A stretch of 64,000 bases of DNA. Origin: an uncultured Thermomicrobiales bacterium. Its GTDB lineage: Bacteria; Chloroflexota; Chloroflexia; Thermomicrobiales; UBA6265. The notes beneath the pieces were generated by a model, which made no database searches, was not told the DNA's origin, and was given only the letters and a program-made list of their open reading frames with translations. The stretch lies in NCBI GenBank assembly GCA_902806355.1, contig CADCWI010000076.1, positions 1 to 64,000 of the forward strand. Direction: 5' to 3'. Shown piece after piece: positions 8,081 to 17,900 of the stretch (position 1 is its first letter; every line of letters starts with the position of its first letter). The position numbers were made by a program, and so were the translations under genes.

Positions 8081-9648
8081 CAGTCGGCGGCCCGCGCTGG
8101 CACGGCGTCGATGGCGCGGCCACCCATCAGCAAGCCCAACTCGGAACGGGAGACCTCGGCGCCGGCGAATTCGCCCGCGACCTTGCCGTCGAACAGGACG
8201 ATGATCCGGTCGCTCAGGTCGAGCACCTCGTCCAGGTCGAACGAAAGCAGGAGAACCGCCTTTCCCGCGTCCCGGGTCTCGACCAGGCTGCGATGGACGA
8301 ACTCGATCGCCCCGACATCAAGCCCGCGCGTCGGCTGAATCGCGAGAACGATCCCCGGTTCGCGTTGAAGCTCGCGCGCGATGATCAGCTTCTGCTGGTT
8401 GCCGCCGGAGAGTGTGCGAGCCGGCACCGCCGGGGACGGCGCACGGACATCGAACAGGGACATCAGCTTTCGGGTCAGATTGCGAATCATGCCCCCGTTG
8501 ATCCAGCCGTTCCGGGTGAATCCCCGTCGCTCGGTATTGCCGAGCAAAACGTTCTCCCAGAGCGGAAAATCCAGCACCAGCCCGCGACCGTGACGGTCTT
8601 CCGGGATATACGAGATCCCGGCCCGCCGGAACGCGGTCGCGCCTTGCCCCGCGAGCTCAACGCCGCCAACCACGAGCGATCCCGACGCGGGAGGGCGGAG
8701 ACCGGAAAGTACCTCGACCAGCTCGGTTTGCCCATTGCCCTCGATCCCGCAGACCCCGAGGATCTCGCCTTGCCGAAGCTCGATCCGGGACACATCAAGC
8801 GTCACTCGGCCGTGCTTGTCGACGCACCGCAGGTCCTTCCCGAGGAGGACGGTGTCGCCCGGTCTGGCGGGAGGCCGGTCGACCCGGAGCAGGACTTCGC
8901 GGCCGACCATCAGTTCCGCCAGCTCGGCGGCCGAGGTTTCGCTGGTTATCCGCGTGCCGATCGTCTTGCCGCGCCGGATCACCGTCACCCGGTCGCTGAT
9001 CGCGGCAACCTCCTTGAGCTTGTGGGTGATGAAAATGATGGTGCCGCCGTCTGCCTTGAGCCGGTTGAGGATCACGTAGAGATCGTCGATCTCCTGAGGC
9101 GTAAGGAGTGCGGTCGGCTCGTCCATGATCAGGATCCGGCTGCCGAGATAGAGCGCGCGCAGAATCTCGACGCGCTGCTGCATCCCGACCGGCAGGTCGC
9201 CGACAAGAGTCCCCGGATCGACTTCGAGCCCGTACGAGGCCCCGAGCTCGGCCACCCGTCGCTCGGCGGCCGCACGGTCGAGGAGAGGACCGGGGCCTTC
9301 GCTGCCCAGGATCACGTTCTCGGCGACCGTAAATCGGGGGATCAGCATGAAGTGCTGATGAACCATCCCGAGCCCGGCTTCGACGGCCTGACGCGTGCCG
9401 CTGAAACGAACCGGCGTGCCGTTCACGAGAATCTCGCCCTCGTCGGGCGCATACAACCCGAACAGGAGATTCATGAGCGTCGATTTGCCGGCGCCGTTCT
9501 CGCCAAGGAGGGCGTGAATCTCTCCGGCGCGCACCGCGAGATCGACGCCGTCGTTGGCGACGACGCCCGCGAAACGCTTGACGACGTTCCGCATCTCCAC
9601 CGCGAGCGGAGGCGTCTGGGATTGGGCCGGGTTCAACGAGTCAGCCAT
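8080..9648 (-). CDS. ABC transporter ATP-binding protein with two nucleotide-binding domains, nucleoside/sugar type
   Basis: A 522-residue ATPase of the double-domain class used by ribose- and BMP-type importers. Domain 1 has Walker A GENGAGKST and Walker B LIMDEPTALL; domain 2 has the signature LSGGNQQK but its Walker A is degenerate (GIEGNGQTE), which is usual for this class. The first-domain signature is also altered (VGMQQRVEI), so each composite site is asymmetric. It is preceded in the operon by the binding-protein gene, from which it is separated by a strong hairpin, and is coupled to permease 1 by overlapping stop/start. It energises import through the two permeases. Confidence 0.95.
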   Translation of the reverse strand: MADSLNPAQSQTPPLAVEMRNVVKRFAGVVANDGVDLAVRAGEIHALLGENGAGKSTLMNLLFGLYAPDEGEILVNGTPVRFSGTRQAVEAGLGMVHQHFMLIPRFTVAENVILGSEGPGPLLDRAAAERRVAELGASYGLEVDPGTLVGDLPVGMQQRVEILRALYLGSRILIMDEPTALLTPQEIDDLYVILNRLKADGGTIIFITHKLKEVAAISDRVTVIRRGKTIGTRITSETSAAELAELMVGREVLLRVDRPPARPGDTVLLGKDLRCVDKHGRVTLDVSRIELRQGEILGVCGIEGNGQTELVEVLSGLRPPASGSLVVGGVELAGQGATAFRRAGISYIPEDRHGRGLVLDFPLWENVLLGNTERRGFTRNGWINGGMIRNLTRKLMSLFDVRAPSPAVPARTLSGGNQQKLIIARELQREPGIVLAIQPTRGLDVGAIEFVHRSLVETRDAGKAVLLLSFDLDEVLDLSDRIIVLFDGKVAGEFAGAEVSRSELGLLMGGRAIDAVPARAAD

Positions 9649-9667
9649 TGCGGCATTCTACACACAA

Positions 9668-9695
9668 ACAGGGAGCCGGTTGCCCGGCTCCCTGT
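9668..9695 (-). terminator. Intra-operon hairpin downstream of the binding-protein gene
   Basis: A perfect 12-bp stem (arms 9668-9679 and 9684-9695) with a 4-base loop sits between the binding-protein stop and the ATPase start. Read on the minus strand it is followed by TTGTGTG. This fits a partial terminator or mRNA-stabilising hairpin that keeps binding-protein transcript in excess over the membrane components, as known for many importer operons. Confidence 0.7.
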
Positions 9696-9711
9696 CTCTC
9701 CACGAACGGCC

Positions 9712-10824
9712 TTAGCTGACCGGAGTCGCTTCGGGGGACGCCATCGGCGAGGCGACCGGAGTAGCGGCACCCTCGATCGGCGTCGGGACGAACGCGGCCA
9801 GTTCCTCGTCGGTCGCGGGCGGAACGATCGTGCCGTCGAGAATCGCCTGCTTGTAGGCCATCACGGTCTCGACGATCGCCGGAGCGACGGTTGCGTCGAA
9901 GGCGTAGATGTCGATCCCTTCCTCGGCGACGCCCAGGTTATCGGTCGTGCCACCGGGGAAGGCCCCCTCAACCAGAAGCCGCGACGCTTCGAAGAAGCCT
10001 GTGTCGACCCCCTTGCGAGCAGCGCCAAGTTGGCGGCCCGGTCCGAGGTGCGACTGGTCAGTGTCGGCGGCGATGATCCAGAAACCCGCACCCCGCTCGT
10101 TCGCCGCTTCAAAGGAACCAACGCCCGTTCGCCCGGCGATCGGGAAGACGACATCGGCATTGTTGTTGTACTGGGCGAGTGTGAGCTCCTTGCCCAGCGC
10201 CGGATCCTCGAAGCTGTCGGCGTAGGAGATCAGCACTTCGATGTCCGGATTGATCGTTCGCGCCCCGGCGACGTATCCGACCTCGTAGCGCAGCACGGGG
10301 GGAACGCGGATGCCGCCGACCACACCGAGCACGCCGGTCTGGCTCGCCAGTGCGCCAAGGACGCCGGCCAGGAACCCGCCTTCCTGCTCGCGGTAGACGA
10401 TGGAGTAGACATTGGGCTGATCGACGACTCCGTCGAGAATGGCAAACGACCGGTCCGCGAACTGTGGAGCGACTTCCATCACCGCATCGGCCAGCAACGC
10501 ACCGACGGCGATCGTCAGTTGCCCTGCCTCGGCACCGGCGGAGAGATTCGGGACGTAGTCTGCCTGTGTCTGGCTCTCCTGGATCTCGAACGTCACGCCA
10601 AGTTCCTCGGCCGCCCGGTCGCCGCCGATCTTGGCGAGATCGTTGAAGTTCTGGTCGCCGATCCCCGCAGTGTCGGTCACCATTGTGACCGTGAACTCGG
10701 ACCCGTCCTGGGCGGCGGCGAGGCTCGACTTTGCCAGTACGCTTGCACCGAGGACGGCGCCCGAAGAAGCGGCGATCAGGCGACGCCGGTTGAGGCGCGA
10801 GTCCATGCGTGAGATGCCTGCCAT
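9712..10824 (-). CDS. BMP-family ABC transporter substrate-binding protein
   Basis: A 370-residue exported protein of the basic membrane protein (Med/PnrA-like) family, whose studied members bind purine nucleosides. The start is ATG 10824 with GGAAGGA six bases upstream, although the frame is open to 11490. A twin-arginine signal (NRRRLIAASSG, then a hydrophobic stretch ending near SLAAAQ) precedes the mature region FTVTMVTDTAGIGDQNFND, the usual BMP opening. The C-terminus ends in a low-complexity tail rich in Ala-Thr-Pro-Val and Ser-Pro, like linkers seen in two other exported proteins of the window. It heads a four-gene importer operon and its upstream region holds a large inverted repeat. 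Confidence 0.94.
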   Translation of the reverse strand: MAGISRMDSRLNRRRLIAASSGAVLGASVLAKSSLAAAQDGSEFTVTMVTDTAGIGDQNFNDLAKIGGDRAAEELGVTFEIQESQTQADYVPNLSAGAEAGQLTIAVGALLADAVMEVAPQFADRSFAILDGVVDQPNVYSIVYREQEGGFLAGVLGALASQTGVLGVVGGIRVPPVLRYEVGYVAGARTINPDIEVLISYADSFEDPALGKELTLAQYNNNADVVFPIAGRTGVGSFEAANERGAGFWIIAADTDQSHLGPGRQLGAARKGVDTGFFEASRLLVEGAFPGGTTDNLGVAEEGIDIYAFDATVAPAIVETVMAYKQAILDGTIVPPATDEELAAFVPTPIEGAATPVASPMASPEATPVS

Positions 10825-10965
10825 CGAGATTCCTTCCGTGTATTGTGGCGTACCACGAGTAGCCGTCGGGCCATGGTCCGGTTGCAACTGATGTATGCGC
10901 GATGCGCCGGGTGAGCGTCCAGCAAATGGTACCAGCATCGGGCTTCCTGCCGACGACATATGTGC

Positions 10966-10998
10966 CTCCTGCTTCGTGCATAGTGCACGAAGCAGGAG
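10966..10998. repeat. Perfect 15-bp inverted repeat between divergent genes
   Basis: Arms 10966-10980 (CTCCTGCTTCGTGCA) and 10984-10998 are exact reverse complements, separated by TAG. The repeat lies in the 205-base region between the divergently oriented BMP gene (start 10824) and the lyase-like gene (start 11030). There is no T run on either side and no convergent transcription, so a terminator is unlikely. An operator for a dimeric regulator acting on both promoters, or an RNA hairpin in the leader of the rightward gene, is more likely. Confidence 0.65.
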
Positions 10999-11029
10999 CG
11001 TGCCTGCCGATGAGAGGCGAGAATTCTCC

Positions 11030-12559
11030 ATGTCCGATGATCCAGCACGCCTCAACCTGTTGACGTACCTGCCGCGAAACCCTCCCACCTTGCCGGGTGC
11101 CTCATCCAGTGCGGGGCCGGTCGGGACATCCCGTCCCCCGGCGACGGTGGATGAGGCGCTCTGGCTGGTGCTCGCCGCCCATGTCACCGGTCTTCGGCGC
11201 TCCGAGGTCCTCGAGGATGCGGCGCTGCTCGCGATCGCGCGGGCGCTCGAATCTGCGCGTGAGGGGGCCGCCAGGGACCCTGATACTCCCTGGCGCCGAG
11301 CAGCGGTGCTTGAAGAGCGAGTCGAGGCGTATCTTCCCGAGTCCCTCTCGGGGGCGGCGATGCTCGGTCTGGCACGGGAGGAATGGCTGGCGACGGCCAT
11401 GCGGGTGCTTCTCCGGGACGCGGCGCTTGCGATCCTGCGCGAGGTGGCGGTCGTATCGGCCGTGGCCCTGACCCTTGCCGACGCGCACACGCTGACGGTG
11501 ATGCCAGCGTTTACCGGTGGCAGACCTGCCCAGCCGACGACACTGGGGCATTACCTTGGCGGGCTCCTTGGCCCTCTTCAGACGGCGCGGCAGCGATTGA
11601 CCGACGCCTTCCCGGCTCTCAACCGGAGTCCACTCGGAGCGGGCGTGCTGGCGGGCGATGTGGTCGCCGCCGATCGCGAGGATCTTGCCGACCGGCTCGG
11701 GTTCGCGGCCCCGGTGCCGAACACGCTCGATGCCGTAATGGGTGTCGAGGACATCGTCGCGATGGTCGAGGCCGTAGTCTCCGCGCTGTCCACGATCCAT
11801 CGTCTGGTGCGCGACATGCTCGTCTGGATCCGCACCGACCCGACAAGCTTCGTGCTGGACGAGGGCTGGTTCACGATGCCTGAACCGGCGCTCCCGACGC
11901 TGGTTCGTTCCGAGCGTCTCGAACGGCTGGACATTCGCCTGGCGGAGACGATCGCTGGTCTGTCGAGCGTCGTCCAGCGCCTGCGTGCCGCGCCGTACGG
12001 ACCGCTGGGAGCGGCAGTGGCCATCCCGTTCACGCTCGCCGAAACGCTGCAGCGTGATGTGCTGGCGGTCCTGGCCGAGAGCGGGACGTTCATTCGCGAG
12101 GGCCTGATCGTGAATCGGGCGTACCTGGGGAACCGTGCCGGTCGCGGCTACACCACGGCGGGCGATCTGGCGGCCTTTCTGATGACCGAGGAGCAGGTGC
12201 CGCCGGCGGCGGCCCGAAGCATTGCCGCCCTCGTCCTCAGTCAAATCCAGAAGGCCGGCCTGGAGGTGAGCGGGATCACGCAAGACATGATCGACACCGC
12301 CGCGCTGTTGACGATCGGCCGGGAGATCAAGGTCGAGATCGAGACCCTGGGCCGGTTCCTCGCGCCGCGCCGCTTTCTGGAGCGGCGTGAGGTGACGGGT
12401 TCCCCCGCACCATCGATGACGCGGGCATGGCTGGCCGACGAGCGGTCCGCGCTCGATCGGGATCTTGCGTGGATGGAGGAAACGACCGGCCGGATCTCCT
12501 CCAGAACCGCCACTCTGTCTGAGACGATCGTGGACGCCGCCTCCGCGGATCAGGACTGA
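11030..12559 (+). CDS. Argininosuccinate lyase/fumarase superfamily homologue without catalytic residues
   Basis: A 509-residue, mainly helical protein. Its middle aligns by eye with argininosuccinate lyase: MPAFTGGRPAQPTTLGHYL (residues 158-176) matches the family's GYTHLQRAQPVTFGHYL, NRSPLGAGVLAG matches the identical lyase segment, then LGF...NTLDAV. The C-terminus (FLAPRRFLERREVTGSPAP) also resembles the lyase end. However, the Thr-His catalytic pair is Thr162-Gly163, and the GSSIMPQKKN loop with the catalytic Ser is replaced by a segment reading GWFTMPEPALP (about 278-288). It should not be an active lyase. ATG 11030 is chosen because residues 1-45 of the longer frame lie in the palindrome region. 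No partner gene is evident apart from the divergent BMP importer. Confidence 0.72.
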   Translation: MSDDPARLNLLTYLPRNPPTLPGASSSAGPVGTSRPPATVDEALWLVLAAHVTGLRRSEVLEDAALLAIARALESAREGAARDPDTPWRRAAVLEERVEAYLPESLSGAAMLGLAREEWLATAMRVLLRDAALAILREVAVVSAVALTLADAHTLTVMPAFTGGRPAQPTTLGHYLGGLLGPLQTARQRLTDAFPALNRSPLGAGVLAGDVVAADREDLADRLGFAAPVPNTLDAVMGVEDIVAMVEAVVSALSTIHRLVRDMLVWIRTDPTSFVLDEGWFTMPEPALPTLVRSERLERLDIRLAETIAGLSSVVQRLRAAPYGPLGAAVAIPFTLAETLQRDVLAVLAESGTFIREGLIVNRAYLGNRAGRGYTTAGDLAAFLMTEEQVPPAAARSIAALVLSQIQKAGLEVSGITQDMIDTAALLTIGREIKVEIETLGRFLAPRRFLERREVTGSPAPSMTRAWLADERSALDRDLAWMEETTGRISSRTATLSETIVDAASADQD

Positions 12560-12577
12560 CCGCTCATTCGCGAATGC

Positions 12578-13453
12578 TCAGACCCCGTCCCGGAGCTTCG
12601 CCAGCACTGTCAGGGCCGACGCGGTGATCCTCGGTCGCCAGGCGTCGTCGTATGCTGACGGCCAACCGCCGTCTGCCTCCACTTCAGCCAGCAGGCGGTC
12701 CGCCTGCCGCGAGAGTGTTGCTTCCGGGATGCGACGAATGAGATCGGGACCACCGCCCAGCGCAAGCTCGAAGAAATGCCCTGCGTCGGCAAACCCATCT
12801 CCGGCGGCATCACTGTTCAGGACCCGGCCAACGGCGTCCAGCCATGTTGCCCGGTCAGGTACGTCATCAATGCCACCGAGATACTCGACATAGGGCAAGA
12901 CTGCGTAGAACTCGCCGCTCGCCACATCATCCAGCGATGCCTTTGCGGCGAACAGCCGCGCCACCCGCTCTCGCATCTCCGGAGGGGCGATCCCGAGCCG
13001 GTTGGCGTGCCCTGCGACACAGCAGGCCGGATTGAGGCTGGGGAAGGTCCACGCCGCGAACCAGGGCGGCAACTCGCCCGCATAGACGGCGTCCGAAAAG
13101 TGCCAGTCGCCGTCGGGGTGCTGATCGTCCTGGAGCCACGTGCCAAGGCGGTCGATCACGGGGGAGGCGGGTCGGTCCCGCAGGGATATGAGGTCAGCCA
13201 TTGCAAGGCGCGCCGCAAACGGATTGCTCGCGGGTGCCTTGATGTCTACCTCGAGACCGCGACCGAATCCCCCGTCCTCGTTCTGGAAGGCCGAAAGCTC
13301 CGCCAGCACGGCACCCGCCGGGCCGTCGTTCCAGTGATGCCGCACGAGCGCCGTCCCGAGCGGGAAGCGCCACTCGTGCAGGAATTCGAGGGCCGGATCG
13401 ACGAGGGCTCGCGCTCGACCTGTCTGCTCGGCACTCAGCTTGAATTGGGTCAT
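12578..13453 (-). CDS. Hypothetical protein with alpha/alpha-toroid (terpenoid cyclase/prenyltransferase-like) repeats
   Basis: A 291-residue protein. Three motif copies resemble the QW-type repeats of terpene cyclase/prenyltransferase toroids: QNEDGGFGRGLEVD near residues 58-71, a central segment with HPDGDWHFSD, and DGGWPSAYDD near the C-terminus. No DxDD-type catalytic motif was seen, so cyclase activity is not supported; a structural or lectin-like toroid is possible. ATG 13453 is preferred over 13465 because GGAG lies about seven bases upstream. It converges on the lyase-like gene with only 18 bases between them. Confidence 0.7.
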   Translation of the reverse strand: MTQFKLSAEQTGRARALVDPALEFLHEWRFPLGTALVRHHWNDGPAGAVLAELSAFQNEDGGFGRGLEVDIKAPASNPFAARLAMADLISLRDRPASPVIDRLGTWLQDDQHPDGDWHFSDAVYAGELPPWFAAWTFPSLNPACCVAGHANRLGIAPPEMRERVARLFAAKASLDDVASGEFYAVLPYVEYLGGIDDVPDRATWLDAVGRVLNSDAAGDGFADAGHFFELALGGGPDLIRRIPEATLSRQADRLLAEVEADGGWPSAYDDAWRPRITASALTVLAKLRDGV

Positions 13454-13513
13454 GTGCGTCTCCATTCCGGGGTAATGACGGGCGATGGTGTGCTAGGGAG
13501 AACCAGCGCTCAT

Positions 13514-13900
13514 TCAGCCGAGGGGTTCGGTCCATTGCGACCGCCACGCCGGGGCGGGATACAGATCCGGCCAGTACTCGACGAGTCTCTGGATGAACCC
13601 GTCGCGGATCGTGAAAAACGAGATTGCCGTGACCGCTGTAGTGTCATTGAACACGGTGACGACGGTTACCACCGCGTCTCCCTGGGCGACGAGGTTGGTG
13701 ATCGAAGCGCGCCACGTGCCGGGATAGTGTTCGTTGACCAGTCTCCACGCGTCGATCGTTGCCATTCGCTCATTGGACAGTGGCCATTCGACGACAGCCG
13801 ATTCCGAGCAGAGTTCAGCCGCACCGGCGAAGTCTCCGCGGTCAATAGCGTTCCACCACGCTCTCGCGACTGCTTCCGGGGTGGCTGCGCTCACAACCAA
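13514..13900 (-). CDS. SnoaL/NTF2-like protein
   Basis: About 128 residues with the pattern of a small cone-shaped NTF2-like fold: ARAWWNAIDRGDFAGAAEL at the N-terminus, then alternating beta strands and FFTIRDGFIQRLVEYW near the end, typical of SnoaL-like or limonene-hydrolase-like proteins. The frame is open to GTG 13921, but AGGAGG sits 5 bases before TTG 13900 and 11 before GTG 13894, so the start is probably one of these. It lies downstream of a WYL regulator on the same strand. Function unknown; such proteins serve as isomerases, hydrolases or ligand-binding stress proteins. Confidence 0.75.
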   Translation of the reverse strand: MVVSAATPEAVARAWWNAIDRGDFAGAAELCSESAVVEWPLSNERMATIDAWRLVNEHYPGTWRASITNLVAQGDAVVTVVTVFNDTTAVTAISFFTIRDGFIQRLVEYWPDLYPAPAWRSQWTEPLG

Positions 13901-13982
13901 TGACGCCTCCTGACGAGCCACCCGCGATGACGATCAGCCATCGTTTTCATTCTGCAGGGCAAATGGCGACACCGGCCTGTCA

Positions 13983-14933
13983 CTATTCAGCGTCGGCTTC
14001 TTGGTGATGCCGGAGAAGCGCGGTCAGGTGTGCCATGATCCAGGCGCGAAGCGCGTCGGGAGCGCGAACGGCGACATCGGTTCCCAACCGGAGAAACTCA
14101 CGGCCATAGTAGGGAAGTTCGTCGGGAGGGCATCGGAACCGCAGTTCGCCTCCGGCAGGAGAATCGATCACCCACGCGCGCAGGTCCGGGTGATCGAGTG
14201 CCAGTGCGACGCCGCGAGCAGTCAGCCTGGCATGCACCTCGGGGTGATCAGGATGTTCGTAGGATTGGACCCGCGAAGACGCGTGGATCACGAGCTCGTC
14301 CGCGTTGGCCGGTTTTATCGCCGGTTGGATCGCCGTTATCCGGTCGATCCGGAATACCCGGATGGCCTCCCGCAGCGAATCGACCGCTTCGACGTACCAC
14401 CGCCCCCCTGCTGCTGACACCGTGATCGGCAGGATGACACGCGACGTAGCCCGGTCCGGGCTCCGATAGTCGATCCGTTGCCACGCCCGCTCGGATGCCG
14501 CCGCGCGAACCGACGCCAGCACATTGGCGTCGGGTACGCAGTGATCCCTGCTTGCGTGAAGCGAGGCGAGATTCCTGGCGGCGTCGGTCCGGACGGGCGG
14601 AGAGAGCGCGGCCTGGAGTTTGTCGACCACGGAGCGGTGCGATGCCCCAAGCGGGGAGGTGGCCGCCTCCCCGACCGTGTCGAGGGCAAAGAGCACGGTG
14701 GTTGCCTCGTCGGCCGACAGATGAAGGGGCGGGAGCCAGAAGCCCTCGGCGATCCGGTAGCCCCCGAATCGCCCGGCAAGCGCCACCACCGGAACCCCGA
14801 GCTCCCCCAGCGCGTCAATGTCGCGCATGATCGTGCGCCGCGACACCTCAAAGCGCTGGGCGAGCTGGCTCGCGGACCGAGTACCCCCCTGGAGTGCGAT
14901 CAGGATGCCGGTCAGGCGCTCGGTCCGGTTCAT
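13983..14933 (-). CDS. YafY-type transcriptional regulator (HTH_11 + WYL domain)
   Basis: A 316-residue regulator. The N-terminal winged helix reads SASQLAQRFEVSRRTIMRDIDALGELGVPV, the standard HTH_11 pattern, and the region from about 140 onward is a WYL-type ligand-sensing domain (RVILPITVSAAGGRWYVEAVD, with GGRWYVEA standing for the WYL core). A C-terminal WCX-like segment follows. Members usually respond to nucleic acids, nucleotides or small ligands. It precedes the SnoaL-like gene by about 80 bases on the same strand, so control of that gene or itself is plausible. Confidence 0.88.
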   Translation of the reverse strand: MNRTERLTGILIALQGGTRSASQLAQRFEVSRRTIMRDIDALGELGVPVVALAGRFGGYRIAEGFWLPPLHLSADEATTVLFALDTVGEAATSPLGASHRSVVDKLQAALSPPVRTDAARNLASLHASRDHCVPDANVLASVRAAASERAWQRIDYRSPDRATSRVILPITVSAAGGRWYVEAVDSLREAIRVFRIDRITAIQPAIKPANADELVIHASSRVQSYEHPDHPEVHARLTARGVALALDHPDLRAWVIDSPAGGELRFRCPPDELPYYGREFLRLGTDVAVRAPDALRAWIMAHLTALLRHHQEADAE

Positions 14934-14963
14934 GATCGGGCCTCGATTGGGCTCGCCGCTCGG

Positions 14964-17900
14964 TCAGGTGATCGCGTCGGCGGCGTCGGCCACGGTGTCG
15001 TTGTCGCGATCCTCAGGGCCCGGATCATCGTCGGGCTCGGTCGCGTCGGCGATCGGCGTGAATCCGAGGCTCAGCGATTGCTCGACGATGCCGCGTCGGA
15101 GCCGCTTCTCCGCAGTCGCCAGCGTTTGGCGAAGCGGGTGGTCGGGCTGGACGCCACCAAGCATCTCCCGGACCTGGCGCATGAGGTCGATGGTCTTGTT
15201 GAAGGTGATTACCAGGTCACCCTCCGAGAGCTCCAGGTACTCGCCGATCTTCGCCATGGTCCAGCCGCGCGACCAGTGCAGCGCGGCGCCGTAGAAGTGG
15301 GCGTTGTGGCCCTCCGAGATAAACAGCTTGAGATCGCGTTCTTCGGCGAGCACATCGCGCTCGAGGTCTTCGAGACGTCGCCGGGCAAGGATCAGCCGGT
15401 CGGGAAGGGTAAAGTGATTGATTCCCCGGTATTCGCGATCGAAGCTGTACCAGGAGAAAAGCTCGGCCAGCTCATCAGGCTCGAGATGATCGAGCGTCCC
15501 CCGGTCGACCAGCTCGCACAGGATCAGGCCGTCGGTGTCGAAGACATCCGCCAGCATGTCGGCCTTCGCCGTTGGATACCCCTGCCGCAGGTAGCCGAAC
15601 CGGTGAAGGACATCGCGGATTCCCCGGATCACGCCCCGGATTCGCAGATCCTCGGCTTCGATCTCTCGTTCGAGCACCTCGGCGAGCGCGTTACGCTCCT
15701 TGTGGAGAGTATCGCGTCGCGTCAGAAACGTCTGATGGTCCTTCCGGCGGCGGGTGTCCGCGAATGGATGCGCATCCCGCAGCTCAAGGATCATGCCGAT
15801 CTCCGCCGATTTGGCAGACTCGGCTTCCACGAGTTCCTGAACAATGGCTGCCAGCCGCGCCGATTCCCGTGCGCGGTGCTCGCGTACCAGCCGGTCGAGA
15901 TCAGGAAGCTCACGGGACGCAACCGACGCGAACAGTGACTCGAGCGCCTCGCGCCCAATCAACGCACTGGGATCGACGGCCGCATCAGCCGGCTCGATCA
16001 ACTCGCCCGGGAGCTGGACGACGACATCATCCAAGGGGATGAAGTCCACCTGGCGATATTCCGTCACCAGGTGAATCCTGGCGTCTCCGACAGAGAGAAA
16101 GAGACCAACCCCGCCCTGCGCGCCCCGGCCGAGGAAGATGCACCACCCCAGTTCGCGAACATGTACGACGACTCCGGCAACCACGGTCCGGAACAGGCGA
16201 CGCAGGGCTTGCCGTCCGGGTTCGGTCCAGGGGGTGGATGTTGTCGAGTCAAGGCGGGCGCTTGCCAGGTCCTGCTGGATCCGGCGCAGATCGTGCTGAG
16301 CGGTCTGAAGCCGACGCTGGATGCTCCGGAACTCCTCGAATGAATCGTCGAGCCGGCTGATCTCTTCCCGCCGTCCATCGCTGATCCCGGCAATTTCCGC
16401 CTCGATCTCCACGATATCGGCCTCGATCATCCGTATCCGCTGGCCCGTCTGGTACTGGGCGAGACTCCGCCGCAGCATCTGCCGCACCCGGTCACCATCC
16501 GGCGGATCCCACAGGTTGAGCACCGTGTTGTAGCGGATCGCGAAGGCGGACTGGACCGGATGCAGATCTCCGGTGGCGACTGCCAGCATGTCGCGGAACG
16601 GGATCATGGGTGAGTAGGGCATCACAACGTGGCCGAACTCGTCCATTCCCCGCCGTCCCGCACGGCCGGCCATCTGCTGGAACTCGTTCGGGATCAATGT
16701 CCGCCGCCGCCGGCCGTCCCATTTTGTCATTCGCCCAATCACGACCGTTCGCGCCGGCATGTTGACACCGAGCGCAAGCGTATCGGTCGCGAACACCACC
16801 TGCATCAGGCCCCTCACGAACAGCACCTCGACGAGCTGCTTCAGGATCGGCAGGAGCCCGGCGTGGTGAAAACCGATGCCGCACCGGGCAAGGCGACACA
16901 CGACCTCGACCTGGTCGAGCGCACGATCCTCGGGCCGCATGACGCCCAGGTACGTATCCAGAATCTGCTCGATCTGAACATGCTGATGCTCCGCAACCAG
17001 CTTCGGTCGCATCATGGCGAGCTGCTCGGCGTAGGCCCGGCAATCGTTGCGGCTGAACAGGAAGTAGATGGCCGGCAGGAGGTCATCCTTGGCCAGCGCA
17101 TCGACGATCTCGCGCGGCTGCGGCTCGTCCTGGGCGTGGAGCCCGCGGGCCGGTGCTTGCCGTCTCCCGGATCTCCCCGATTGCCGGCGGGACTCGCCAC
17201 CGACCCGGGAGAAATCCCGGACTTTGACGCCGGTATGGTCGATGACGGTCGCCAGCTCGTCCTCGTAGAAATAGTAGAGGGCAAGGGGAACGGGTCGTTC
17301 GTTATGCGTGATGAGGCGGATGTCCCGGTGCGTCCTGCCGATCCAGCCCGCGATCTCGCTCGCGTTGGTGACCGTGGCGGAAAGACAGATCAGCTGGATG
17401 TGATCCGGGCAGAGAATGATCGATTCTTCCCACGTCGTGCCCCGGTCCGGATCGGCAAGGTAGTGAATCTCGTCGAAGATGATGCACTCCACGTCGTCCA
17501 GCTCCCAGGGAGTCTGGAGGAGCATGTTGCGCAGGATTTCGGTGGTCATGACGATGATCCGGGCATCGCGGTTCTCGGAGATGTCACCGGTCAGGAGGCC
17601 GACGTCGGCGCCGTAGATGGTCCGCAAATCCCGGAACTTCTGGTTGGAGAGCGCCTTGATCGGAGCGGTGTAGAGCACTCGCCCGGTGCGCCGGAACGCA
17701 TCGTAGATGCCGAACTCGGCGACAACCGTCTTTCCGGAGCCGGTCGGCGCGGCCACCATCACCGAGTCACCGTGGAGCAGGGTGCGGATTGCCTCGCGCT
17801 GGAACGTGTCCAGCGGGAACGGGTAGAAGACGTTGAACTGATCGATCGCGGCGTCGATTTCGACTTCGGGGATCGACTGGATGCGGGACATCGGGTTGGC

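Noticed and set aside
8293..10812. Long antisense open frame of 839 residues opposite the BMP operon
   Set aside because: It runs across two real genes on the other strand and shows only Arg/Gly/Pro-rich composition without motifs, as expected from GC-rich third positions.
12565..12580. Short palindrome CATTCGCGAATG between the lyase-like and toroid genes
   Set aside because: Twelve bases, no U run, and 18-base gap; too short to call a terminator.
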